Shown: positions 1-7,574 of the stretch, piece by piece
Layout of the letters: each line of letters begins with the position of its first letter
How positions within the stretch are numbered: the stretch's first letter is position 1
Source of the DNA: CAZSLZ01 sp964607865
GTDB lineage: Bacteria > Vulcanimicrobiota > JAJTBE01 > CAZSLZ01
Assembly (NCBI GenBank): GCA_964607865.1
Contig: CAZSLZ010000077.1
Coordinates: 1-15,324 of the forward strand
Length of the DNA: 15,324 nt
Reading direction: 5' to 3'
The notes under the pieces: model-generated
The model's input: the letters and a program-made list of their open reading frames with translations, nothing else
Database searches by the model: none
Told to the model about the DNA's origin: nothing
Made by a program: the position numbers and the translations under genes

Positions 1-91
1 CAAGATTAACAATGGAAACCGGGATGAAATCCTGCAAATTGCGGTATTTCCGCTCACTTTTTTTTAGAAGTTCCTTTAGTTGAATCCTTTC
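1..91 (-). pseudogene. In-frame continuation of the receiver-PAS-GAF sensor past a TAA stop; coiled-coil linker plus start of a PAS domain (partial)
   Basis: Reading the minus strand directly past the TAA at 92-94, the same frame stays open to the window edge. It encodes ERIQLKELLKKSERKYRNL and then QDFIPVSIVNL. This is the classic linker-plus-PAS opening seen in sensor kinases (x-L-x-x-SE-x-K/R-Y-R-N-L, then a hydrophobic P-V-S-I stretch). No ATG, GTG or TTG with a ribosome-binding site lies between the stop and the PAS start; the only in-frame candidate is a TTG at 37 inside the motif itself. It therefore reads as the 3' part of the upstream gene, separated by one nonsense codon, rather than as a new gene. 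The rest lies outside the window, so a histidine-kinase or output domain cannot be confirmed. Alternatives are a sequencing error or translational readthrough. Confidence 0.7.
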
Positions 92-1291
92 TTATTCTTT
101 ACCCGGCATTGAGGCAAAAATTGAAAAAATTCGACGGAGATTATCATCGACAGCTTTATTTCTCTCTAAAAACAAAGACAGGGCGCCTACTACATTGTGA
201 AACAGAAAAACCGGCGCCCCTATTAATTTTCTGAAATCTGCGTTTTTTAAATTTAAATCGGTACGTATAAACTTGGTACATCCTACATTTAAAACCACAA
301 GATCTTCAGCTTCCAGCCCCTGGCGAACCACCTCAGACCCAATGCACCTGGCATAATCAATGGAATCCACAAACCCGTCGGGTGTATTCCATTTGCCCAG
401 CGCCACCATCTTTCCTTCTTCAACCTTCTGATATACTGCCAGATCCGCGCCACATAATTCTCCCACAGCGCTTACCAGTAAATTCAGGTTTTTCTCATAG
501 TCCTTTGACAGTCGGGAAAGACGATCTGACAAAATACCCATCATCTGCTGCCCGGTAAGTTGTTCAAAAATAAATTGAATCAATACCTTTCCCTGAAGGG
601 CAACAGAACTCATGTTTACTTTTACCTGGGATGGGTTGCCGGTGGCATCAATCCACTTGTGAATCCGGGGCTTGATTTTTTTTCCAGGCCGTTTCAGTTG
701 TTCGTAAATATTAAACACTTCAAGCCTGTGGTCCTTATGAATAAAATCTATCAGAGCGCGCCCCACTAATTCATCCAGGTTGTCAAAACCCAGAAAATCC
801 ATGGCAGCCCTGTTGGCAAAACAAACAGCTCTCTCTTCCACAAGAATCAACCCCACTGGCAATGAATTTGCCAGCTGAAAATAATTGTCGCCGGAATCCT
901 TGGAAACAACAGGGGTTTTAGTTTTTAAGGATTTTTCAATAATTGCATTGAACGCCAGTTTGTTTTTGGTAATACCCGAAATTTTATCAATTACATCTGT
1001 GGCTCCGGCAAGAAAAGCCTCTCTGCAAAGTGTTTCGGAAGGTTGGTTGGTAACCAGAACCACTGGAATTGTAGGGAAATCCTGAGTTAAGATTCTTAGA
1101 AATTCAATTCCGTTCATGGAAGTAAGGTTATACTCGGAAAATACTATATCAAAATAGGATTTGTTTAATTTGATAAGGGCCTGTTTGATACTGGCGGCGG
1201 TATCGATATTATATTCGGTTGAATAAAATTCGCTGAAGCTGGCAAGCGCCTGTTCATCGTTATCCACATACAGAATAGAAAGATCTATCAT
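92..1291 (-). CDS. Receiver (degenerate) - PAS - GAF signalling protein, probably truncated by an in-frame stop
   Basis: This 399-residue protein begins with a response-regulator receiver fold (about 1-120): ILYVDNDE, then T81 and K103 in the usual places. At the phospho-acceptor position, inside the stretch FDIVFSEYNL, Asp is replaced by Glu (E53, codon GAG at 1133-1135). A PAS domain follows (about 136-245, containing SLPVGLILVEE and FANRAAMDFLGF). A GAF-like domain comes next (about 262-393, containing GADLAVYQKVE and GKWNTPDGF). No effector, kinase or DNA-binding domain lies before the stop, yet the frame continues into another PAS after it. The ATG at 1291 is chosen because GGAG (1298-1301) lies 6 nt upstream; a TTG at 1303 would bury that site. 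It sits 74 bp downstream of the tatA-like gene on the same strand and may be cotranscribed with it. Glu could mimic permanent phosphorylation or simply mark decay; this is inference. Confidence 0.85.
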   Translation of the reverse strand: MIDLSILYVDNDEQALASFSEFYSTEYNIDTAASIKQALIKLNKSYFDIVFSEYNLTSMNGIEFLRILTQDFPTIPVVLVTNQPSETLCREAFLAGATDVIDKISGITKNKLAFNAIIEKSLKTKTPVVSKDSGDNYFQLANSLPVGLILVEERAVCFANRAAMDFLGFDNLDELVGRALIDFIHKDHRLEVFNIYEQLKRPGKKIKPRIHKWIDATGNPSQVKVNMSSVALQGKVLIQFIFEQLTGQQMMGILSDRLSRLSKDYEKNLNLLVSAVGELCGADLAVYQKVEEGKMVALGKWNTPDGFVDSIDYARCIGSEVVRQGLEAEDLVVLNVGCTKFIRTDLNLKNADFRKLIGAPVFLFHNVVGALSLFLERNKAVDDNLRRIFSIFASMPGKE

Positions 1292-1297
1292 CAGTAA

Positions 1298-1301
1298 CTC
1301 C
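1298..1301 (-). promoter_or_regulatory. Ribosome-binding site that decides the start of the receiver-PAS-GAF gene
   Basis: GGAG on the minus strand lies 6 nt before the ATG at 1291. The longer frame from TTG at 1303 would place this site inside its own first codons, with no Shine-Dalgarno sequence of its own, so the ATG is the better start. Confidence 0.6.
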
Positions 1302-1365
1302 AAAAAGGTTTAATCCATTAATATTTATAACAAAACTCAAACTGAAAAAGATACAGGCGTAAACC

Positions 1366-1641
1366 CTATTCTTTTTCTTCCCCGTATTCTTCTTCTTTAA
1401 ACCCGGGTTCTATAACATCGGGCGAGGGTGTAAGCTGAGAAGGGATTTCCTTTTCTTTTTTCTTTTCTGTTTCAAGTTCAAGTTCTTCTTTTAATTCATC
1501 GGCAGCCAGGTTTGAAGCTTTTTTCAGTTCTCTCAGGCCATTGCCAATTGTTTTTGCTAATTCCGGCAGTTTATTGGGGCCGAAAAAAATCAGAATAACG
1601 ATAAATATTAATAAAAGTTCTCCGGGGCCAATCCAACCCAT
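1366..1641 (-). CDS. tatA: Sec-independent translocase subunit of the TatA/TatB family
   Basis: This is a 91-residue protein of typical TatA size. A short N-terminus (MGWIGPGE) with a polar Glu at position 8 is followed by one transmembrane helix (LLLIFIVILIFF, about 9-20) and the hinge FGPNKLPEL. An amphipathic helix follows (about 25-46), then a highly charged Lys/Glu tail ending in many acidic residues. In the family, TatA oligomers form the channel for folded proteins carrying twin-arginine signals in the inner membrane. The FGP hinge and E8 also occur in TatB, so TatA versus TatB cannot be settled by eye, and no tatC is in the window. It starts 8 bp after the dapB stop, with GGTGAT as a modest ribosome-binding site, so it should be cotranscribed with dapB. 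Confidence 0.9.
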   Translation of the reverse strand: MGWIGPGELLLIFIVILIFFGPNKLPELAKTIGNGLRELKKASNLAADELKEELELETEKKKEKEIPSQLTPSPDVIEPGFKEEEYGEEKE

Positions 1642-1649
1642 ATCATCAC

Positions 1650-2444
1650 CTACAAGACATTTTCAAGGCCTACGGCCAGGCCGGTTAAACGGTGAATGTT
1701 CTTCACAGCTGAGATCACTCCCGGCATAAAACATTCCCTGGACAGGCTGTCATGCCTGAGGGTAAGGGTTTCGCCCTGGCCGCCAAAGATAACCAGTTGG
1801 TGTGCCAATAAACCGGGCAGCCTTACGGAATGAACCCTTACGGTATCTTTAAGCCCCCCTCTTGCGCCGGGCAACTTTTCCTTTTCATTTTCCGGGAGTT
1901 TGAATTTTTTGTCATCGGTGGTCATTAATTCTGCGGTCCTGAGGGCAGTTCCCGAGGGGGCGTCCTGTTTTCTGTCATGATGCATTTCAATGATTTCGGC
2001 ATTGTCGTAATGCCGGGCAGCTTCAGCGGCAAATTTCATCATCAGAACCGCTCCCACTGAGAAATTGGGAACCAATAACACCGGAGTTTTTTCTTTGTGG
2101 GAGAGCTCTTCTATTTCTTTCAATTCTTCATCGCTTATGCCTGTCGTTCCAACAACACAGGCAATCCTGTTCTTCAGGCACTTCTTTATGTTGTGCGGAG
2201 CCACATGGCCCTTGGTGAAATCAATCATAACCTGGGGGGTTTTCTCAGTTATAACTTTATCCAGATCTTTTTCTATAACAAGTTTAGAGCCGTTCAGGGA
2301 TATGGTTGTTTCCAGGTCCTGCCCCACATTATTGACATCTATACCCCCCACCAGTTCCATATCGGGCCTTCCGTGGACTGCGTGGGCAGTGTGGGTGCCC
2401 ATAGACCCACTTATTCCGCATATCATAACTCTGATTTTTTCCAT
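1650..2444 (-). CDS. dapB: 4-hydroxy-tetrahydrodipicolinate reductase
   Basis: DapB makes tetrahydrodipicolinate with NAD(P)H in the diaminopimelate/lysine pathway in the cytoplasm. All family landmarks are present in 264 residues: the nucleotide-binding loop GISGSMG (10-16), VGTTG (98-102), PNFSVG (126-131), and the catalytic signature EMHHDRKQDAPSGTAL with H155, H156, K159 and the APSGTA loop (162-167). RVHSVRLPGLLAHQ (203-216) closes the substrate pocket. The length is normal for the family. The start ATG lies 2 bp beyond the M16 peptidase stop, and its GGAG ribosome-binding site is formed by the last codons of that gene (Gly-Glu-stop), implying translational coupling. Lysine-pathway genes sit near an M16 peptidase gene in Bacillus too, so the neighbourhood is plausible. 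Confidence 0.97.
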   Translation of the reverse strand: MEKIRVMICGISGSMGTHTAHAVHGRPDMELVGGIDVNNVGQDLETTISLNGSKLVIEKDLDKVITEKTPQVMIDFTKGHVAPHNIKKCLKNRIACVVGTTGISDEELKEIEELSHKEKTPVLLVPNFSVGAVLMMKFAAEAARHYDNAEIIEMHHDRKQDAPSGTALRTAELMTTDDKKFKLPENEKEKLPGARGGLKDTVRVHSVRLPGLLAHQLVIFGGQGETLTLRHDSLSRECFMPGVISAVKNIHRLTGLAVGLENVL

Positions 2445-2446
2445 TT

Positions 2447-3697
2447 TTATTCTCCTATATAATTTTTTATGTCGTCTTTAATGGGGCCAAGAACTGTGGT
2501 GGCGTATTGACTGCGGTCGAGGATTTCTGACGCAACGTTTTTGATATCTTCAACTGTGACTTCTTCCACCTTTTTTATCACTTCTTCAATTGGAATAAGC
2601 CGGTTGTAATAAAGTTCTGACTTATTCAATCTTATCATCCGGTTGGAAGTGGATTCAAGGCCCAGAGAGATGGAGCCTTTAATATGTTCTTTGGCTCTAC
2701 GTATTTCTTTTTCGGTAATTCCATTTTCCCGTACCTCGTCAACAATGTTTCTTATCAGGGTAACAACTTCCTTAAGGTTATTTCTGCTGGTGCAGGCAAA
2801 AATTCCGAATTGCGCCGAGTCGTAATAGGCATTGGTAAAGGTGGATATGGTGTAAACCAGCCCCCGGCGTTCCCTGACCTCCTGAAATAACCTGGAGGAC
2901 ATGGAGCCCCCGATTATGCTGTCAAGAACAAAGAAGGCATATTTACGGGGATCTTTCTGGGAGATACCCCTGCCACCGGTACAAATGTAAGTCTGCTCAC
3001 AATCCTTAAAATGAAGATTTTCTCTGGAATGAACCATGGGAGGCTCAATCTGGCTGGCGAGGCTCTTACCCTGTAAATGCCCAAAATTGGTTTCAATTAT
3101 ATCCACCAGGTCCCAGTGATTGAAGTGCCCGGCGGCAGCCACGGTTATATTGTCCGGGGTATAGAAACCTTTCATGTAGTTCATAAAATCCTGGCGGTTA
3201 AAACTGCCTACGGTTTCCTTGTTGCCCAGAGTGGGCGAACTCAGAGGATGGCAGCCCCATAAGGTTTTGTTGAAAACCTCAAAAACCTTGTCCTCGGGGT
3301 CGTCCTCATACATATTTATCTCTTCAAGAATTACTTTTCGTTCCCTGTCAATTTCCACCACTTCAAACCGGGAGTTGTTGAACATATCAGAAAGAACATC
3401 AAGGGCCAGTGGAATATGTTTATCCATTACTCTTACATAATAACAGGTCTGTTCCTTCTCGGTAAAAGCGTTGAGCTGGCCTCCAACCGAGTCCATTATC
3501 TCAGCTATATCTCTGGAAGTTCTTTTTTCGGTTCCCTTGAACATCATATGTTCAATAAAATGAGATATTCCGCTGTCTTTTTCGGTTTCGTTTCTGGGCC
3601 CGGCATGAACCCAGACCCCTATGCTGGCAGATTTAAATTCATTAACTTCTTCGGTCAGTATTTTTATTCCGTTTTCCAGTATTGTTTTATTGAACAT
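2447..3697 (-). CDS. M16 family zinc metallopeptidase (processing-peptidase-like)
   Basis: This 416-residue protein resembles mitochondrial processing peptidase beta and Bacillus MlpA/YmxG. The inverted zinc motif HxxEH is HFIEH (46-50, general base E49), and the third zinc ligand Glu lies in VILEEINMYEDDPED (E126 most likely). The inactive second half carries the conserved GGSMSSRLFQEVRERRGLVY stretch (263-282). Both halves match the family, so it should be an active cytoplasmic peptidase; its substrate is unknown. It starts 7 bp after recN. A GGA overlapping the recN stop region is about 13 nt upstream, rather far for a strong ribosome-binding site, so coupling to recN translation is likely. 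Its last codons supply the dapB ribosome-binding site. No gene symbol is given because bacterial members are named inconsistently. Confidence 0.95.
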   Translation of the reverse strand: MFNKTILENGIKILTEEVNEFKSASIGVWVHAGPRNETEKDSGISHFIEHMMFKGTEKRTSRDIAEIMDSVGGQLNAFTEKEQTCYYVRVMDKHIPLALDVLSDMFNNSRFEVVEIDRERKVILEEINMYEDDPEDKVFEVFNKTLWGCHPLSSPTLGNKETVGSFNRQDFMNYMKGFYTPDNITVAAAGHFNHWDLVDIIETNFGHLQGKSLASQIEPPMVHSRENLHFKDCEQTYICTGGRGISQKDPRKYAFFVLDSIIGGSMSSRLFQEVRERRGLVYTISTFTNAYYDSAQFGIFACTSRNNLKEVVTLIRNIVDEVRENGITEKEIRRAKEHIKGSISLGLESTSNRMIRLNKSELYYNRLIPIEEVIKKVEEVTVEDIKNVASEILDRSQYATTVLGPIKDDIKNYIGE

Positions 3698-3704
3698 ATT
3701 CAGT

Positions 3705-5402
3705 TCATTTTCCTTTCAATAGCTTTTCAGCAGCTTCCCTGGTGGCATCGGAGGCTGAGTGGCCGGCAATCATTTTGGCAAGTTCGTCAACCCGGGGTGC
3801 CCCTTCCAGTTTTATCAATTTGCTGTAAGTTTTTCCTTCTTCTACTACTTTTTGAATATTGTAATGGGCCCTGCCCATAGCTGCAATTACCGGCAAATGG
3901 GTTACACAAATGACCTGGCGGTGTAGCGAAATTTCTTTTAATTTTTCCCCCACTTTTTTGGCAGTATTGCCACCCAGGCCCACATCAACTTCATCCAGAA
4001 CCAGGGTTGAGAAATTTCTGAAACGGGCGAAAACCGCTTTTAAAGCCAACATAATTCTGGATAATTCTCCGCCGGAAACTATCAGGGCCAGGGGTTTTTC
4101 CTCGGTGCCCGGATTCAACCCAATATAAAACTCTACATTATCCAAACCATGTCGGTTGATAGTGAGGGTTGTTTCTTTTCCACGTGGCTTATTTCCTTCC
4201 CGCTGCAAGTTTATGGTAAAACGGGAATCTTTCATCTCCAACTGCGCCAACTCTCTTACCACTGCTGACTGAATCTTTTTTGCCGCTTTTTTCCGCAGAA
4301 CCGACAAACTTTCAGCTGTCCACAACCATTCTTTTTCCTGTTCTGTTTTTCTGCCCAGTAAATCTTCAATAACCTGTTGGCTCCGGGACAATGTCTCCAG
4401 TTTTTTCCTTGATTCTTCAAGATACCCCAGAATTTCTTCTATGCTGTTGCCGTACTTTTTCTTCAAATTATCTATTAAATTCAGCCTGGAAATTACCTCA
4501 TCGAGGTTTGCCCCGCCGGTTTCGAGGCTTTCTGCCTTGTCTCTTACCGTAAAAATAATCTCCTGAATATTGTTTAATGCAACATCTATAAGATCGGAAG
4601 AGATATCCAGGGAAGTGTCCAACGAAACTAATTGTTCCAGTTCTCTGGAAACCCGGTTCAATTTTTCAATAACCCCGCTTTCTGAAGACAATTTCTCGTG
4701 AATGGAATTGCATAACTCGGCAATTTTTTCACGGTTGGACAGAATTTTCCGTGTTTGCTCCAGTTCTTCATCTTCACCAACCACAAGCTGGGCCGAAGCG
4801 ATTTCGTTAATTTCATGTTCCAGCCAATCTATCCGGCGGTTCCGGTCTTTTTCCTGCTCCTTCAACACCTGAATTTCTCGTTCCAGGTTTTTGTATTCCG
4901 AATAAATCTGCTGAATTCTTTCCAGCAAGACTTTTGCTTCTTTGCCTGCAGCAAGGTCCACCAGCTTTCTCTGGTTATTCAAATCAAAAAGATACTGGTT
5001 GTCCCGCTGGCCATGAATATCCACCAGTTGGAAACCAATTTCCTTGAAGTTGGAATAAGGAACGATTTCGCCATTTATCTGATAGACACTGCGGCCTGAT
5101 GAATACAGCTTACGGTTCAAAACCAGAACCTGATCTGCTTCTCCGGTAATATCATAATTTTTAAGTTGATCCAGTAATTCCTGTTCAAGGCCGGAAATAT
5201 CGAAGACAGCCTGAACCCTTACTGTTTCGTCAGAATCAAACCTGGAAGATTTTACCCTGGCTCCCAGGACAAAATTCAAAGATTCAACAATCAGTGACTT
5301 TCCAGAGCCCGATTCGCCGGTAAGGATATTGAAGCCCGGATTGAAAACCATTTCCATATCTTCCACCAGGGCAAAGTTTTCTATTTTTAATTCCAGCAGC
5401 AT
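3705..5402 (-). CDS. recN: DNA repair protein RecN (SMC-like ATPase)
   Basis: RecN acts early in recombinational repair of double-strand breaks. The 565-residue length is typical. The N-terminal ATPase half has Walker A GESGSGKS (29-36). The middle (about 150-370) is Leu/Glu/Lys-rich coiled coil. The C-terminal half has the ABC signature SGGELSR (443-449), Walker B TLVLDEVD with D470 and E471, the RecN-type GLGGNTAKKVGEKL stretch, and the switch His in VTHLP (500-504). No key residue is missing. The ATG lies 7 bp after the nadK stop, with GAGTGAGG overlapping that stop as ribosome-binding site. Pairing with NAD kinase is widespread, often with argR between them; argR is absent here. I saw no obvious LexA box in the upstream region of the operon. 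Confidence 0.97.
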   Translation of the reverse strand: MLLELKIENFALVEDMEMVFNPGFNILTGESGSGKSLIVESLNFVLGARVKSSRFDSDETVRVQAVFDISGLEQELLDQLKNYDITGEADQVLVLNRKLYSSGRSVYQINGEIVPYSNFKEIGFQLVDIHGQRDNQYLFDLNNQRKLVDLAAGKEAKVLLERIQQIYSEYKNLEREIQVLKEQEKDRNRRIDWLEHEINEIASAQLVVGEDEELEQTRKILSNREKIAELCNSIHEKLSSESGVIEKLNRVSRELEQLVSLDTSLDISSDLIDVALNNIQEIIFTVRDKAESLETGGANLDEVISRLNLIDNLKKKYGNSIEEILGYLEESRKKLETLSRSQQVIEDLLGRKTEQEKEWLWTAESLSVLRKKAAKKIQSAVVRELAQLEMKDSRFTINLQREGNKPRGKETTLTINRHGLDNVEFYIGLNPGTEEKPLALIVSGGELSRIMLALKAVFARFRNFSTLVLDEVDVGLGGNTAKKVGEKLKEISLHRQVICVTHLPVIAAMGRAHYNIQKVVEEGKTYSKLIKLEGAPRVDELAKMIAGHSASDATREAAEKLLKGK

Positions 5403-5409
5403 AGTCGCC

Positions 5410-6264
5410 TCACTCGAACCATTTCAATTTTTCTCTGATTGTGATGTAAAAATTCTTTCCCAGGTGAATGAAACGGGCATATCGGGGAGATTTTTCTATT
5501 AAAACCCGGTCCTGGGGAGTTAATTTGAAAGTTGTCTGGCCATCAAGGCATACCAGATAATTTTTGCCCGAAGCTTCGCTTATCTCAATTTCTTCACTGG
5601 CGGGCACTACCAGGGGGCGGGCAGATAAGGTGTGAGGGCATATGGCTGTCAATATCATGCATTCCACTGTGGGGCACACAATGGGGCCTCCTGCAGACAG
5701 GGAATAGGCAGTGGAACCCACAGGAGTGGAAACTATTACCCCGTCAGCGGCGTAACTGCCAGCATTGTAGCCGCTTATCTGAATTGATAACCTTAGAAGC
5801 TGCATTTCCCCGGTATGGCTTATAACAACATCGTTTAAAGCTGAGCTCTGAAAAACCGGCTGGCCGTCTCTTAAAACCTTGCAGATAACGGTCATTCTTT
5901 CCACAATATTGAATTCTCCAGCCAAGGTTTTTTCCAGAGTGGGTTTCCATTCTTCGAAGGTAGATTCGGTCAAAAAACCCAGGTGCCCCATGTTGATTCC
6001 CAGTACCGGAATATTGGTGCCGGAAATTATATTACTTGCCCTTAAAAGAGTGCCATCGCCACCCAGGCTTAACATCAGATGCGCTTTTTCCCTGATTTCA
6101 GTTACCGGGGCATGAAGATCCCCGCGTTGTATATAGCTGGCTCTTCCAGTGGGAATCATGATTTTAAGATCTCTTGATTCCAGGTATTCAATAATCTCAA
6201 CAACTTTAGCGTGGGGTTCTTCTTTTGTTCTTGGTAAAATTGCTACTGTTTTAAAATCTGACAT
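5410..6264 (-). CDS. nadK: NAD kinase
   Basis: This enzyme phosphorylates NAD+ to NADP+ using ATP or polyphosphate. The 284 residues carry all signatures: GGDGT (68-72, catalytic D70), the NE/ND motif as LNDVVIS (N144, D145), the glycine-rich block ADGVIVSTPVGSTAYSLSAG (173-192), PHTLSARPLVVP (210-221) and CLDGQ (239-243). The length is normal and no residue is missing. The start ATG has TGAGG about 5 nt upstream and lies 16 bp beyond the stop of the receiver/GGDEF-like gene, so it is probably in the same transcript. The nadK-recN order is a conserved arrangement in many bacteria. Confidence 0.97.
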   Translation of the reverse strand: MSDFKTVAILPRTKEEPHAKVVEIIEYLESRDLKIMIPTGRASYIQRGDLHAPVTEIREKAHLMLSLGGDGTLLRASNIISGTNIPVLGINMGHLGFLTESTFEEWKPTLEKTLAGEFNIVERMTVICKVLRDGQPVFQSSALNDVVISHTGEMQLLRLSIQISGYNAGSYAADGVIVSTPVGSTAYSLSAGGPIVCPTVECMILTAICPHTLSARPLVVPASEEIEISEASGKNYLVCLDGQTTFKLTPQDRVLIEKSPRYARFIHLGKNFYITIREKLKWFE

Positions 6265-6280
6265 TAAAACCTCAAAAACA

Positions 6281-7222
6281 TTATATTTCGTAAACCACCA
6301 CTTTAGATTCAGAATCGGAACTGGTAGCCAGGGCTTTTTCAGCTTCCCTGATTATCTTTCCGGGTTCCTCCACATTAAACTCTTCATATGTGGCGGCGCC
6401 TATCTGGGCTGAGAATTTTGTCATATTGGGAATACCAAAAAAGATGTGGCGTTCAATTATTTTTAAAATCTTGTTTCCAAACACAGCTGCCCCTTCCTGA
6501 TTAGTCTGGGGAAGCAGAATAGCAAAGGTGTTTTCGTTAAATCGCGCCACAATATCAATTGCCCTGATACTCCTTTTTATAATGCCCCCGAATTGTTTCA
6601 TCAAGGAATCAATTCGAACCTTGCTGTATAATTTTTTCATTTCTTCTATTCTGGTGGGCGAAATCAATGCAAGAGAAATGGCATAATCGTAACGGTTTGC
6701 CCGGGCAATTTCTTCATTTATTCTCTCCTGGAAATATTTAAAGTTATAAAACCCGGTTACTTCATCAATAAAAATTTGCGATTTCAACCTTTTGGTTTCG
6801 TCTTTCAGCCTTTCTTTTTCCTGCATTCTTAAAATGGCGGTTTTCATTCTGATTTTTAATTCGTCGGGGTGAAAAGGTTTGGTAATATAATCATGAGCCC
6901 CCATGTCCAGGCCTTCAATCCGGTCAAAGACCTCCCCCTTGGCGGTAAGAAAAATAACGGGAATATCCGTGGTCGCAGGGTGAACTTTCAAAGCTCTGCA
7001 TACTTCATATCCGGTGAGATCGGGCATGATTACATCCAACAGAATAAGATCCGGCCTTTTTTCCCGGGCAGTCTTGATGCCTTCCACACCCTTGAAGCTG
7101 GCATATACTTCGTAACCCCATTCTTCGATCATTTTCCGCATCCATTGGACATTTACAGAATTATCATCTACAATCAGGACTCTGTTTCTATTTAAACCAG
7201 ACACGTCATTCTTCTGGGCCAT
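6281..7222 (-). CDS. Response regulator: receiver domain plus degenerate GGDEF-like domain
   Basis: The receiver (about 14-133) is intact: acidic pair D19-D20, phospho-acceptor D63 in LILLDVIMPDLTG, T93 and K115. A short charged linker leads to a GGDEF-type domain (about 150-313). It opens with IDEVTGFYNFKYFQERI, the usual DELTGLYNRRYF-like start, and includes FAILLPQTNQEGA. The active-site loop that should read GGDEF is NENTF (229-233, codons at 6524-6538), so diguanylate cyclase activity is not expected. The domain may bind a nucleotide or a partner instead, which is inference. The start ATG has TGAGG 6-7 nt upstream. It is the first gene of the minus-strand run into nadK and recN, an unusual partner for these housekeeping genes. 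Confidence 0.92.
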   Translation of the reverse strand: MAQKNDVSGLNRNRVLIVDDNSVNVQWMRKMIEEWGYEVYASFKGVEGIKTAREKRPDLILLDVIMPDLTGYEVCRALKVHPATTDIPVIFLTAKGEVFDRIEGLDMGAHDYITKPFHPDELKIRMKTAILRMQEKERLKDETKRLKSQIFIDEVTGFYNFKYFQERINEEIARANRYDYAISLALISPTRIEEMKKLYSKVRIDSLMKQFGGIIKRSIRAIDIVARFNENTFAILLPQTNQEGAAVFGNKILKIIERHIFFGIPNMTKFSAQIGAATYEEFNVEEPGKIIREAEKALATSSDSESKVVVYEI

Positions 7223-7259
7223 GATTTACCTCACATTAATTTTTTTTGTTCTCATCATT

Positions 7260-7289
7260 ACTCTACGTTTTAAACTTTAAACCAGACAA
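7260..7289 (-). promoter_or_regulatory. Possible promoter of the regulator-nadK-recN operon
   Basis: On the minus strand TTGTCT (7284-7289) and TAGAGT (7260-7265) are separated by 18 bp, each matching four of six sigma70 consensus bases. The predicted transcript would begin near 7253 and give a leader of about 30 nt. It is a weak match and the only placement I found near the first gene. Confidence 0.3.
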
Positions 7290-7524
7290 CCATAAAAAGT
7301 TGATTCTGCCAGGTTTAGCAGTTGTCCACAAAAGAGGATGTTTATGCGTTTATTCCCTGGCGTGGCCCAGGCTGTTATGTTATTGTCAATATAATTTCTT
7401 TTGTAAACCAATTATGAAACAAACCAGCCAGAACCTTAAATGTCGATAAAAAACCTTGTATCATGGGAAATTTCATCGGCATAAATCTATTTTCTTTTTC
7501 ATGCTTAATTATCCTTGTAGAAAC

Positions 7525-7557
7525 AAATAAAAAAGACCCGGAGTAGAACACTCCGGG
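7525..7557 (-). terminator. Rho-independent terminator of the beta-rich protein gene
   Basis: An 8-bp perfect stem (CCCGGAGT at 7537-7544 with ACTCCGGG at 7550-7557) and a 5-nt loop is followed, in minus-strand direction, by a T-rich run (TCTTTTTTATTTG). It lies about 18 bp after the stop at 7575. Confidence 0.9.
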
Positions 7558-7574
7558 CCCGGTTAATCGAATAT

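Larger units (their letters stand above)
7223..7574. other. 352 bp intergenic region
   Basis: It separates two minus-strand transcription units. It holds the terminator of the upstream unit (7525-7557), a possible promoter for the regulator operon (7260-7289), and a small CCTGG/CCAGG inverted repeat around 7355-7372 of unclear meaning. Otherwise it is AT-rich, with many stops and no convincing reading frame or RNA structure. Confidence 0.6.

Noticed and set aside
92..94. TAA read as a sense codon (alternative genetic code)
   Set aside because: The M16 gene and others end normally at TAA at family-typical lengths, so reassignment of TAA is not supported.
7246..7449. 67-codon plus-strand frame in the 352 bp gap
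   Set aside because: No ribosome-binding site, unusual composition rich in Cys and Leu, and no similarity to a known family.
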